NCBI RefSeq assembly: GCF_030813635.1
Contig: NZ_JAUSUM010000001.1
Location: forward strand, 1,116,001 to 1,180,000
DNA length: 64,000 bases
Reading direction: 5' to 3'
Origin: Salibacterium salarium
GTDB lineage: Bacteria > Bacillota > Bacilli > Bacillales > Marinococcaceae
The translations under genes were made by a program, and so were the position numbers. Of the stretch, positions 27,355 through 36,661 are shown one piece after another. How positions within the stretch are numbered: position 1 is the first letter of the stretch; every line of letters begins with the position of its first letter. The notes beneath the pieces were generated by a model. It was not told the origin of the DNA. It worked only from the letters and a program-made list of their open reading frames with translations, and did not search any database.

Positions 27355-29074
27355 TCCGACACCTCAACAAAATACCATATTAAGCTGGGATAATAACGCA
27401 GTAATTATTGCTGGACCTGGCAGCGGAAAGACTTGGACCCTTGCTAAAAAGATTCAACAAGTTATAGAGGATTGTAGAGAATATCAAGGAGTCATTGCTA
27501 TTTCTTATACAAATAAAGCAAGTAAAGAATTAGAAAAGAGAGCAAAATTATTGTGTGGTGAAACAAAGCAATCTTTTTTTAGTACAATCGATAGTTTTTG
27601 CAGCTCAGAAATCGTTTTGTCATTCGGTAAGAGACTGATGGGAACAGCTTCAGGACCAGTTTTAGTTGAAAAAGTCCAGGATGAGGAACAAGAACGACTT
27701 ATAAAATCTATAAAAAAAGCAATAAAAGCGATTATAGAAAAATATTCTCAATACCCCGTTCACCAACTGTATGACCAAGGAATTTGCGTATATGAAGAAT
27801 TAGACCTTTCTTATAGAATGTATTTGGAAGAACGATTTCTTTCGGGATACTTTGATCTACATTTAATTGGTGGTATGGCAAATTTAATACTTTTGAGTTC
27901 AGAAACATGTGCTAAATATTTAAAAGCAAAGTATCGATATGTATTTATTGACGAATTTCAAGATTCCGATTTCGAGCAATTTAGCCTATTTAAACGATTA
28001 TCAGAAATTGGAATAATGAGTTGGGCAGTTGGTGATTTTAATCAATCCATATACTCGTTTAAATCCGGAAGTCCTGAGTATATGGAACAACTAACAACAA
28101 TGGCTACTTTTGAGAAATTTGATATGAATATTAATCATCGGTGTCAACCCTTTATCCAAAATTATGCAGACCTATTTCTATGTCTTCAAAGAGGTATGAA
28201 TATTTATTCTATTCCTGAAGGTGATAGTAGAATTGTTAGGGTCTCATTGACAGGTACGCAATATCAAATTGGATATTGGTTGAACGAATCCATTGAAAAA
28301 ATTATTGAAATATCAGGTGTTGAAAAGAAGTCTGAGATTGCATTGTTAGGAAGAACAAATGAAACATTGGAAATGATATCAGACGTATTAACAATTCAAC
28401 ATCGATTACAGCACAAATTACTCTTAAATGACGACAGAAGTATTGGTGGCAATATGCTGCGGCAATTGATGATTTTATCATTTAATCAGAAGGAGTACAC
28501 TGCTAAGGATTTCATTGAGTGTTATTTTGATTACCGTGTACGAGGATTAAGAAAAAATATAGATGCTGTTAAGAATTTAATAAAAGAGTTTAAACTTGAA
28601 TGTCAAAATGAAGCTACAGATGTTAAAAAAAGCGAAAGAGTAATTAATATTCTTAGTGCAATAATTCAAAATATTTATCCTGATTATGAAATAAGTGAAC
28701 TAACCAAAGTAGCCTGTGATCAATTGATAAACAATCCAACGTTACTTGAAAATTTTAAGCCATTTAAGGAAGATGAGATTCAATTATTAACTATTCACGG
28801 TTCAAAAGGGTTAGAATTTGATGTCGTATTACATTTAGACTTATTCGAAGACACGTTCCCGGATTTTCGTTCAGTGGGTAAACCTGTAAAACTTAGAGAA
28901 GATGAAAATCTGCATTATATAGCCCTTACAAGGGCAAAAGAGTATGTATTTCTTATTTCAAACTCGATAAAGCGATTTTATTCATCGAATGCACAAAGGT
29001 ATTATGAATTTAATAAAAAACCCTCACCATTCATTTCGGGTTCAATCGAAGAATATCAGCTTACTATTGAATAA
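27341..29074 (+). CDS. gajB: Gabija protein GajB (UvrD-like superfamily 1 helicase)
   Basis: 577 residues. SF1 motifs in order: Q/motif I PTPQQNTILSW and AGPGSGKTWTL (Walker A 25-31), motif Ia ISYTNKASKELEKRA, motif II VFIDEFQDSD (about 201-210), motif III VGDFNQSIYSFKSG, motif V LLTIHGSKGLEFDVVLHLDL, motif VI LHYIALTRAKEYVFLIS. ATG 27341 follows GAGGG at nine bases; a TTG at 27332 is less likely. GajB is thought to sense DNA ends or termini and to activate GajA. Overlap with gajA indicates coupled translation. A terminator follows, making gajAB a discrete cassette. Confidence 0.93.
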   Translation: MANFDPTPQQNTILSWDNNAVIIAGPGSGKTWTLAKKIQQVIEDCREYQGVIAISYTNKASKELEKRAKLLCGETKQSFFSTIDSFCSSEIVLSFGKRLMGTASGPVLVEKVQDEEQERLIKSIKKAIKAIIEKYSQYPVHQLYDQGICVYEELDLSYRMYLEERFLSGYFDLHLIGGMANLILLSSETCAKYLKAKYRYVFIDEFQDSDFEQFSLFKRLSEIGIMSWAVGDFNQSIYSFKSGSPEYMEQLTTMATFEKFDMNINHRCQPFIQNYADLFLCLQRGMNIYSIPEGDSRIVRVSLTGTQYQIGYWLNESIEKIIEISGVEKKSEIALLGRTNETLEMISDVLTIQHRLQHKLLLNDDRSIGGNMLRQLMILSFNQKEYTAKDFIECYFDYRVRGLRKNIDAVKNLIKEFKLECQNEATDVKKSERVINILSAIIQNIYPDYEISELTKVACDQLINNPTLLENFKPFKEDEIQLLTIHGSKGLEFDVVLHLDLFEDTFPDFRSVGKPVKLREDENLHYIALTRAKEYVFLISNSIKRFYSSNAQRYYEFNKKPSPFISGSIEEYQLTIE

Positions 29075-29108
29075 GCACAAAATACGCTTAACTATGTAAG
29101 CGTCAAAT

Positions 29109-29140
29109 AATCCCTACCTTTTAGAAAGATAGGGATTTGT
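29109..29140 (+). terminator. gajB: Terminator after gajB
   Basis: AATCCCTA (29109-29116) pairs with TAGGGATT (29130-29137), with an inner CTTT/AAAG stem and TAG loop. The T tract is short (ATTTG), so efficiency is uncertain; the stem is very good. Confidence 0.6.
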
Positions 29141-29728
29141 CGCATGCTGAATGCCAAAAATCAAAGAGCAATTTGCTTGAGAGCATGCCCCTTTTGGCTG
29201 TTGATATCAAAAAATAGGGGGGCTAGACTAACATGCCCAATTTTACAAAGGGTCCTTTTCTTTTTCAGTATAAAACGTTAACATAAAGATACTATATTTA
29301 TAGGAGTTGCTAGTGTGGGGACCGTACCATAGTAACTTTTTTCTGCATTTCAATTTTTTTAGATTTGGTCACACTTTTGTCCAGGCTGCTTGAGTTTGGG
29401 CTTTTTATATTGCACTTATTATTATTAATTTAGAATAGTTTGGAGAATTCAGTATTGCATCTCCTAGTCATAGTTTAGTTTAAAATAAAAATTCTTTGCG
29501 TTTATTATTGTCTGAAACATAGAATACGTTTTTTTCTATACAATACTTAACATCAAGAGTTAGCTGAAAAGTTAGGGGAAAGGAGAGTTTTATTGACTGG
29601 TGGTGTTATCATATTAGTAGAATTAAATTATATATAATGAATAAATGTTTTATATTCTTTTGTTCAAAGTGTATTTCCTTCTCTAGTTTAACTAACAAAA
29701 TTAAACATACATAAGGAGTATTTAGAAA
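29141..29728. other. Long intergenic region between Gabija and the type I RM genes
   Basis: About 590 bases with no convincing reading frame or RNA. The sequence includes TTGACT at 29593 and TATAAT at 29633, but their 34-base spacing rules out a simple promoter; TTAGTA near 29614 gives a weak one. Ribosome site AAGGAG (29713-29718) precedes hsdM. Composition changes at its right end, where the less AT-rich hsd genes begin, so this is a likely junction between separately acquired modules. Confidence 0.4.
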
Positions 29729-31324
29729 ATGGGAGCAGAATTAAATCAAAAATTATTCAGTGCGGCGGATAATCTCCGCAGTAAAATGGATGCATCAGAG
29801 TACAAGAATTACTTATTGGGATTAATATTTTATAAATACTTATCCGACAAGTTATTGCTAAAAGTTGTTGAGTTAGCAGATGAATCGCTAGAAGCCTATT
29901 CAACTCCTGAAAAGCAAACAAAACTCTATGAAGAGTTATTGGCTGACGAGGATACAAAAGAAGATTTAATTGCGACTGTTGTTGATACGTTAGGTTATGA
30001 TATTGAGCCACGATATTTATTCAATGTATTAGCAAATCATGCGAAACAAAATATCTTTCAATTAAATGATCTAAATAGGGCGTTCATTCAGCTATCCACG
30101 AAGTATGATGCGTTCAGTGGCTTGTTTGATGATGTTGATTTGCAGTCCAAGAAATTAGGATCAGACGACCAACAACGTAATGTCACCATAACGGATGTTT
30201 TAAAGAAGCTGAATGATGTGGACCTCATTGGTTATGAAGGCGACGTGATCGGAGATGCTTACGAGTATTTGATTGGTCAGTTTGCATCGGAGGCGGGGAA
30301 AAAAGCTGGCGAGTTCTATACTCCTCACATGGTATCCGACATGATATCGCAGATTGTTGCCATTGGGCAAGAAGATAAGAAATGGTTCAGTGTATTTGAC
30401 CCAACCATGGGATCAGGTTCATTAATGCTCAATGTACGAAACTACCTTAATTACTCGGATAAAGTAAAGTATCACGGCCAAGAACTAAATACGACAACCT
30501 TCAACTTGGCCAAAATGAACTTAATCTTACATGGTGTTGATCCGGAGGAAATGAGAGTTCGTAACGGGGACACATTAAACAAGGACTGGCCAACAGATGA
30601 ACCGTATACGTTTGATTCCGTCGTGATGAATCCACCGTATTCGGCCAAATGGTCGGCAGATGAAACATTCCTGGATGACTCTCGTTTTAATCGTTACGGA
30701 AAGCTCGCTCCAAAATCCAAAGCTGACTTTGCCTTTGTCTTACACGGTTATTATCACTTAAAAGAAACAGGAACGATGGCGATTGTCCTGCCTCATGGGG
30801 TTCTATTTCGAGGGGCTGCGGAAGGAGTTATCCGTAAGAAACTGTTGGAAGATGGCAGTATCTATGCTGTGATTGGCATGCCTCCGAATTTATTCTTTGG
30901 AACCTCTATTCCAACGACCGTTCTAATCTTAAAGAAAAATCGCCGTACACGTGATGTGCTCTTTATTGATGCCAGTCGTGAATTTATTAAGGGGAAAAAT
31001 CAGAATAAGTTATCGAAAGAGAACATTGAGAAGATCGTCAATACCTACAACAAACGAGAAAGCGTAGAGAAGTACGCTCATCTTGCCACGTTTGAGGAGA
31101 TCAAAGAGAATGATTATAACTTAAATATTCCAAGATACGTGGATACGTTTGAAGAAGAAAAGCCTGTTGATATGAAATCAGTTGGTGATGAAATGAAAGA
31201 GATTCAACAGAACAAGAAAGTACTGCAAAAGAGTTTGTTTGAAGATATTTCGTCTCTTAAATACACTGATGAATACGCGGAATGGATTCAAGGCGCTTTA
31301 GAGGTGTTTGGCGATGAAGAATAA
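29729..31324 (+). CDS. hsdM: Type I restriction-modification DNA methyltransferase subunit
   Basis: 531 residues. N-terminal HsdM helical domain (KLFSAADNLRSKMDASEYKN, LIFYKYLSDKLLL) followed by the N6-adenine methylase fold: SAM-binding motif DPTMGSGSLMLNV (Asp224) and catalytic NPPY (Asn301, VVMNPPYSAKW). GEFYTPHMVSDMI is the usual motif X region. It methylates adenine in the HsdS-specified bipartite site. It ends inside hsdS (11-base overlap), typical of hsd operons. The codon choice is visibly less AT-rich than the Gabija genes next to it. Confidence 0.97.
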   Translation: MGAELNQKLFSAADNLRSKMDASEYKNYLLGLIFYKYLSDKLLLKVVELADESLEAYSTPEKQTKLYEELLADEDTKEDLIATVVDTLGYDIEPRYLFNVLANHAKQNIFQLNDLNRAFIQLSTKYDAFSGLFDDVDLQSKKLGSDDQQRNVTITDVLKKLNDVDLIGYEGDVIGDAYEYLIGQFASEAGKKAGEFYTPHMVSDMISQIVAIGQEDKKWFSVFDPTMGSGSLMLNVRNYLNYSDKVKYHGQELNTTTFNLAKMNLILHGVDPEEMRVRNGDTLNKDWPTDEPYTFDSVVMNPPYSAKWSADETFLDDSRFNRYGKLAPKSKADFAFVLHGYYHLKETGTMAIVLPHGVLFRGAAEGVIRKKLLEDGSIYAVIGMPPNLFFGTSIPTTVLILKKNRRTRDVLFIDASREFIKGKNQNKLSKENIEKIVNTYNKRESVEKYAHLATFEEIKENDYNLNIPRYVDTFEEEKPVDMKSVGDEMKEIQQNKKVLQKSLFEDISSLKYTDEYAEWIQGALEVFGDEE

Positions 31325-32525
31325 AACTACACCGAAGTTTCGATTTCATGGTTTTAGTGAAGATTGGATAGAAGAAAATATTGCAAACTATGCTAATTTC
31401 AGGCGTGGTTCTTTTCCTCAGCCTTACGGCAACAAAGAGTGGTATGGTGGAGAAGGAGCGATGCCATTTATACAGGTTGTAGATGTCACAGAGCATTTAA
31501 CATTGGTCAATGATACTAAACAAAAAATAAGTGTTTTAGCTCAACCGAAAAGTATATTTGTTCCTGCTGGAAAAGTTGTTGTTACACTTCAAGGTAGTAT
31601 TGGGAGAGTGGCTATAACACAATATGATGCCTATGTAGATAGAACATTACTTATTTTTGAGAGCTATAAAAATAGAACTGATGAACGATTTTGGGCTTAC
31701 ACAATACAACAAAAATTTGAGATTGAGAAACGAAAAGCTCCTGGTGGAACAATTAAGACAATTACAAAAGAAGCACTATCTTCTTTTTTGGTTTCTACTC
31801 CTCATTATATGGAACAACAAAAAATCGGCCAATTTTTCAAAAAACTCGATGATCAAATCGCCCTTCAGCAACGCCAAATCGAATTATTAAAAGAGAGCAA
31901 ACAAGGATTTTTGCAGAAGATGTTTCCGAAAGATGGAGAGCATGTTCCGGAGGTTCGGTTTGATAGATTTAGTGGGAATTGGGAAGAAAGAAAAATAAGT
32001 AATTATCTCAAAGAAAGTAGAATTAAAGGATCGAATGGATTTGATGCTAAAAAACTAACTGTAAAGCTTTGGGGGAAGGGGATTGTCGAAAAAAATTCTG
32101 ACTTCAAGGGAAGTGTTGCTACACAATACTATGTTCGAAAATCTGGTCAGTTTATGTATGGAAAGTTAGACTTTTTAAATCAGGCTTTTGGGATTGTGCC
32201 GAATCATCTTGACGGCTATGAATCTACATTAGATTCACCTGCGTTTGACATATCTAAAGACATGAATTCACATTTTTTATTGGAGTATGTATCAAGAGCT
32301 GAATTCTATTTACATCTTGGAACTATAGCAAATGGTTCTAGAAAAGCTAAAAGAATTCATGTAGATACATTTTTGAATATGCCGATTCACATTCCTAACA
32401 AAGCAGAACAACAAAAAATCGGCCAATTCTTCAAAAACCTTGATGATACTATCGCTCTGCATGAAAAAGAATTAGAACTTTTAAAGAAAACAAAGCAAGG
32501 ATTCCTACCAAAAATGTTTGTCTAG
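31314..32525 (+). CDS. hsdS: Type I restriction-modification specificity subunit
   Basis: 403 residues with the two-half HsdS plan. TRD1 (about 8-160) begins FRFHGFSEDWIEENIANYA; central conserved helix QQKIGQFFKKLDDQIALQQR with KESKQGFLQKMFP; TRD2 (about 218-360) begins VRFDRFSGNWEERKISNYL; distal helix QQKIGQFFKNLDDTIALHEK with KKTKQGFLPKMFV. The TRDs set the two halves of the recognition site, which cannot be read by eye. ATG 31314 is chosen (GAGGTG upstream); TTG 31308 is possible. The DNA of the two helices shares a 23-base perfect direct repeat (31812-31834, 32406-32428). Confidence 0.96.
   Translation: MKNKTTPKFRFHGFSEDWIEENIANYANFRRGSFPQPYGNKEWYGGEGAMPFIQVVDVTEHLTLVNDTKQKISVLAQPKSIFVPAGKVVVTLQGSIGRVAITQYDAYVDRTLLIFESYKNRTDERFWAYTIQQKFEIEKRKAPGGTIKTITKEALSSFLVSTPHYMEQQKIGQFFKKLDDQIALQQRQIELLKESKQGFLQKMFPKDGEHVPEVRFDRFSGNWEERKISNYLKESRIKGSNGFDAKKLTVKLWGKGIVEKNSDFKGSVATQYYVRKSGQFMYGKLDFLNQAFGIVPNHLDGYESTLDSPAFDISKDMNSHFLLEYVSRAEFYLHLGTIANGSRKAKRIHVDTFLNMPIHIPNKAEQQKIGQFFKNLDDTIALHEKELELLKKTKQGFLPKMFV
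31812..31834 (+). repeat. hsdS: hsdS internal direct repeat, copy 1
   Basis: 23 identical bases (begins GAACAACAAAAAATCGGCC) in the central conserved region; second copy at 32406-32428. Such repeats allow half-gene exchange in HsdS subunits. Confidence 0.8.
32406..32428 (+). repeat. hsdS: hsdS internal direct repeat, copy 2
   Basis: Second copy of the 23-base repeat, in the distal conserved region, 594 bases after copy 1 and in the same reading frame. Confidence 0.8.
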
Positions 32526-32537
32526 GAGGTGACGTTA

Positions 32538-35500
32538 TTGCATTCACTATCACATCGCTCGGAAGCTGAAATTGAATCCCATTTGATTGAGGTATTGGGG
32601 GAAGGACATAACCAGTGGACGTTTCGTAATGACCTGAAATCTGAAGCTGACCTCTGGAAAAACCTCCGTCAAAAAATCACGCAGAACAACCTCTCTGAGC
32701 TTAGAGATCGTCCTTTGACGGATAAAGAGTTTGAGGCGGTTAAAACAGAATTACTCTTACGCACTCAAACCCCGTTTGATGCGGCAAAATGGTTAAAAGG
32801 GGAGAACGGAATTGCCCGTATTACGATTGAACGGGAAGACAACAGTCTTGGCTTCGCTTCCCTAGTTCTCTATTCCAATCAGGATATTGGTGGCGGAATT
32901 TCCAGCTATGAAGTGGTCCATCAGATTGCCAAGAAAAGTGACCAGAGTGAGGGTCGAGATCGACGCTTTGATGTGACGCTCTTGATTAATGGGCTGCCCA
33001 TTGTCCAAATGGAATTGAAAAAGGTAACGGCCAAAGACGGGGTGTATCAAGCCTTCAACCAGATTAAGAAATACGCGGAAGAAGGCATGTTCCGAAACAA
33101 CATCTTTTCTACCCTTCAGTTATTTGTTGTATCCAATGAGCAAACGACCCGTTATTTTGCCAATGCGATGCCGAAAAATATGCATAGGAAGCTCATGTTC
33201 AGCTGGCGCACGAAAGACAATAAGAAAGTCGAGAACCTCTATGAATTTTGTAAGCAAGCGTTGAATATTCCAGATGCGCACCGTTTGATCGCTCACTATA
33301 CCATCGTCAGTGAGGACCAAGATAACAAAACCTTGATGGTGCTGCAGCCGTATCAGGTACATGCTATTGAAGCCCTGTTTACAGCAGCGAATAAACATCA
33401 GTCCGGGTACGTCTGGCATGCCACAGGTTCCGGAAAAACGTTGACGAGCTTTGTTTCCACGAAACTCTTAGCTAAAAAATCCGGAATCGACCGGACCATT
33501 ATGCTTGTGGACCGTAAGGATCTGGATAACCAGACCACCAGTGAATTCACAAAGTTTGCCTCCGAATTTAACACGGGGATCTCTTCAGGAAATACGCCTG
33601 CGAACAGTTTGATTGTGGGAACGGGAAGTTCAAAAGAATTAAGCAAGACGCTCTTGGCAGATGCCAATTCCAATGTCGTCATCGTGACGACACGCCAAAA
33701 ACTTGATTCTGCGTTAAAATACGCGAAATGGAGTGAGGAGAAAAAAGGTACGAATCGGTATCAAAAACTGATGGGGCAACATATTGTGTTCATTGTGGAT
33801 GAATGTCACCGTGCATTAAGTGCGGAGAACATGGAAGAGATCAAAGAATTCTTCCCTAATTCCACCTGGTTTGGCTTTACCGGCACCCCTATTTTTGAAG
33901 AGAACAAGAAACAGGCGAAAGGTAAACTAGCGAGGACCACGCACGACCAATATGGTGAGGTACTACATACGTACACCATTAAGAACGCTTTAGAAGATGG
34001 CTCTGTTCTAGGCTTTCAAGTGGAACACGAAACGACGATTGAGCCGACTTCCTTAGATAACATGATTTATCATAAACTAAAAAACAGCGAGAGCTATACC
34101 CACCTTCCCTCGGAGTCGATAAATCAAGCAATTGATGATATGTCAGGGGTGGAGAAAGAAAATTATATCGAGAAAAGTATGTATGAGCAGGACGATCACA
34201 TTGATAAAGTGATTAAGAAGATCCTGCGCCCTGATAATGCCTATACAAAATTTGATTTTAAGAATGGAAAACCGACGAAATCAGCGATCTTAACAACGAG
34301 TTCCATTGCTATGGCCAAGCGATATTATCATGCCATTAAAGCCATAACGCAAGATGAGGATTGGATGGAACAAGTATTTTCTAATCGACCGATTCGAGAA
34401 GGACGTACCATGAATGACCCAGACTTCCCAAGAGTTGCGATCACGTATTCATTGGACGAGAATACAGAGAATGCGGTAGAACAGCAGCAAGAAATGCAAG
34501 ACATCATCGATGACTACAATCGGTATTACCAAACCGCATGGTCGCTCACAGACCTCGAACGCTATAACGGGGATATTAATAATCGCCTGGCGAGAAAACG
34601 GGCGGAGTACAAACAAATGGGGCGCCAAGTAGACCTGGTGATCGTGGTGGACCGGTTATTGACAGGGTTTGACGCGCCGACGATTCAGACGTTATTTGTG
34701 GATCGCCATCTTGAATATGCTGGTTTGATTCAGGCATTTTCCCGAACAAATCGAACCTATCCGGATAAATCGAGAGGTTTAATTGTCACGTTCCGCAAGC
34801 CTTTTAAGATGGAACAGAACGTGGAGAAAGCCACCAAGCTGTATTCGGAAGTGAAAGAAGAATCCGGTTTGATTTATCCAACCTATGATTCCGCTAAGAA
34901 ACGATTCAAGAAGGCGTATAAAGCGTTTTCTGACATCATCGAGAAAGAAGGGGAAGTCAACGAGCACTCCACGCTGGAAACACGGGTGGGATATGTAAAA
35001 GCTTTTCAGGAGTTGAATAATGCTTACGAAGCCCTAGTGACGTACGACAGCTATAACAATGATATAAATACCTCCAAAGCCTTACAGGAACAAGTGCGTG
35101 CATTGGAAGAAGAAGTTGGCGTCTATGAAACTGTCAAGGGCTCGCTGGTGGAGGTCGATAGTGAGGACGATCCCGATGATGAACCAGACTTCTCAGATTT
35201 AACCTTCTACAGTGATGCCACGACAAAGCTTTATGATATTGATTCAAGTTATATTGATCAGCTGTTAGGCACATATGAAGCGAATAATCCAGATGTTCGT
35301 GAAGAAATCGAGAGTGCATTAAAGAAATTAAATAAGTCTGACATAGTAAAAGACGTGTATCGGAATATATTAAATGCGATGGACGAGAAAGAGATCGAAG
35401 AGAATGAAGACGTATTTGCAGTGAAGAGACGCTTCTTTACTGAGAAGAAATATCAAATTGTAGAGACATTCAGTACTTACTGGTGTGTCTCCAATAATGA

Positions 35501-35702
35501 ACTGCATGCTTCTGCGATTCGGTATATGGTCGGAATGGACGGAATTCCAAATATGAAAAGCATCATCGAGAGCAAGGATTACGAGACCTTTAGAACGCAT
35601 CATCCTGACATAAAGCCGTTTAGTTATCCTCAAATGATGAAAAGGGAATGGCAAAAGGTACTAGATGAACAAATCGTACCGTTAGATGACGAACTAAGAT
35701 AA
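32538..35702 (+). CDS. hsdR: Type I restriction enzyme, motor/nuclease subunit
   Basis: 1054 residues from TTG 32538, placed five bases after the strong AGGAGGTGA; a GTG at 32529 lies inside that site. N-terminal PD-(D/E)xK nuclease: FDVTLLINGLPIVQMELKK with Asp145 and Glu159-x-Lys161. SF2 translocase motifs: HATGSGKTLTSF (about 295), FIVDECHRA (421-424), WFGFTGTPIF, VDRLLTGFDAPTIQTLFVDR, and QAFSRTNRTYPDKSRG (motif VI). A C-terminal helical domain binds HsdM/HsdS. No internal stop or frameshift is seen, so the R-M-S set is complete and probably active. Confidence 0.97.
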   Translation: MHSLSHRSEAEIESHLIEVLGEGHNQWTFRNDLKSEADLWKNLRQKITQNNLSELRDRPLTDKEFEAVKTELLLRTQTPFDAAKWLKGENGIARITIEREDNSLGFASLVLYSNQDIGGGISSYEVVHQIAKKSDQSEGRDRRFDVTLLINGLPIVQMELKKVTAKDGVYQAFNQIKKYAEEGMFRNNIFSTLQLFVVSNEQTTRYFANAMPKNMHRKLMFSWRTKDNKKVENLYEFCKQALNIPDAHRLIAHYTIVSEDQDNKTLMVLQPYQVHAIEALFTAANKHQSGYVWHATGSGKTLTSFVSTKLLAKKSGIDRTIMLVDRKDLDNQTTSEFTKFASEFNTGISSGNTPANSLIVGTGSSKELSKTLLADANSNVVIVTTRQKLDSALKYAKWSEEKKGTNRYQKLMGQHIVFIVDECHRALSAENMEEIKEFFPNSTWFGFTGTPIFEENKKQAKGKLARTTHDQYGEVLHTYTIKNALEDGSVLGFQVEHETTIEPTSLDNMIYHKLKNSESYTHLPSESINQAIDDMSGVEKENYIEKSMYEQDDHIDKVIKKILRPDNAYTKFDFKNGKPTKSAILTTSSIAMAKRYYHAIKAITQDEDWMEQVFSNRPIREGRTMNDPDFPRVAITYSLDENTENAVEQQQEMQDIIDDYNRYYQTAWSLTDLERYNGDINNRLARKRAEYKQMGRQVDLVIVVDRLLTGFDAPTIQTLFVDRHLEYAGLIQAFSRTNRTYPDKSRGLIVTFRKPFKMEQNVEKATKLYSEVKEESGLIYPTYDSAKKRFKKAYKAFSDIIEKEGEVNEHSTLETRVGYVKAFQELNNAYEALVTYDSYNNDINTSKALQEQVRALEEEVGVYETVKGSLVEVDSEDDPDDEPDFSDLTFYSDATTKLYDIDSSYIDQLLGTYEANNPDVREEIESALKKLNKSDIVKDVYRNILNAMDEKEIEENEDVFAVKRRFFTEKKYQIVETFSTYWCVSNNELHASAIRYMVGMDGIPNMKSIIESKDYETFRTHHPDIKPFSYPQMMKREWQKVLDEQIVPLDDELR

Positions 35703-35764
35703 TTGTAATTCTATATGTGAGGGAAGATGATAATATAATAAATCTAATCACCTCCTTTTCTTGG

Positions 35765-35800
35765 AAAAAGCAGTACTGGAAACATCGGTGCTGCTTTTTT
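35765..35800 (+). terminator. hsdR: Terminator after hsdR
   Basis: AAAAAGCAGTAC (35765-35776) pairs with GTGCTGCTTTTT (35788-35799, one G-U), ending in six T. The A-rich left arm allows bidirectional use, which would also stop the minus-strand recombinase operon. Confidence 0.8.
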
Positions 35801-36013
35801 GTACTATAAAAAGATTTTTAAGTCAGCCGTTCAAATTGTTGAAGTGGAGTTTAAGTATAGAAACGGACTATCTTCTTGAAAGCGTCCCTTAATCTTCGGA
35901 CTACTGGCTCATTCTGTCCGCAATACTCAATTTTAAATCTTATGGCATTCGCAAGTGAAAAAGATGACAATCGGTAAATATGGCACACCGGATAGTGTGT
36001 TGCTACCTACTTT
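35801..36013. other. Spacer between the cargo and the recombinase operon
   Basis: With the terminator region this makes a gap of just over 300 bases without a gene. No RNA or clear site is visible. It is the convergence point of the plus-strand cargo and the minus-strand recombination genes. Confidence 0.4.
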
Positions 36014-36661
36014 TTAATTATTTTTCAGTCTGTTCTTAAAAAAGTCAGCTATATTATTTTGATTTTGAGTCTTTTCCTCCCTCAATAACGTAAGGTAATC
36101 TAACGGTTTTGAAAATATATTCTTTAGAGCAGAATCAAAAAAAACCAAATTTTCCTGCGAAGGTTTTTTTAGGAAATAATGAAAAACCTGTGAAATTAAA
36201 TCTTGTTGCTGTTTATTCAATTGCTGTAAATATTCATGTGACTTCTTTAACGATAATATACTTTCTTCTTTTATATTAATCTCTTTTTCGAGCAGTTCTA
36301 TTTTACTTTGCTTAGATTTTAATTCATTGAAAAGGGTTGTCTTTAGTTCTTTATTTGTGAGTTTATTATCTATTAAGTTTAGTAAGTTTTCTAGCTCATA
36401 ATTCTTTTCATGTCTTTTAAGTTTGTGAGATAGGGCTGAGTTAACCTCATCTATTAATTTCCTGCCAGCCCGATCCTTTTTCCTCCAAAATGATTCTGAC
36501 GGTAATTTAGGGATTTCTTGATTATGATATAGTTCAATGCAATACTCGTGTAAGTCAATATATTTTATCTCTTTAGATACACTATGCTTCAGTACGTAAC
36601 CGTTCACTATTTCTCTAGCTTCAGTTTCGGTTAATATCGGTTTTCGACCTTTTTTAGTCAT
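36014..36661 (-). CDS. TnpC-like coiled-coil accessory protein of the recombinase module
   Basis: 215 residues. The N-terminus KKGRKPILTETEAREIV is basic, then a long coiled-coil (about 90-165, KLTNKELKTTLFNELKSKQS, LEKEINIKEESILSLKKSHE). It is the last gene of the four-gene minus-strand operon and starts at the stop codon of the preceding recombinase. In Tn554, tnpC encodes a 125-residue accessory protein that sets orientation and efficiency; position, basic start and coiled-coil agree, but this one is longer and homology is inferred from context. Confidence 0.65.
   Translation of the reverse strand: MTKKGRKPILTETEAREIVNGYVLKHSVSKEIKYIDLHEYCIELYHNQEIPKLPSESFWRKKDRAGRKLIDEVNSALSHKLKRHEKNYELENLLNLIDNKLTNKELKTTLFNELKSKQSKIELLEKEINIKEESILSLKKSHEYLQQLNKQQQDLISQVFHYFLKKPSQENLVFFDSALKNIFSKPLDYLTLLREEKTQNQNNIADFFKNRLKNN

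Noticed and set aside
29591-29640. TTGACT and TATAAT before hsdM as a promoter
   Set aside because: The boxes are 34 bases apart, far beyond the usual 16-18.
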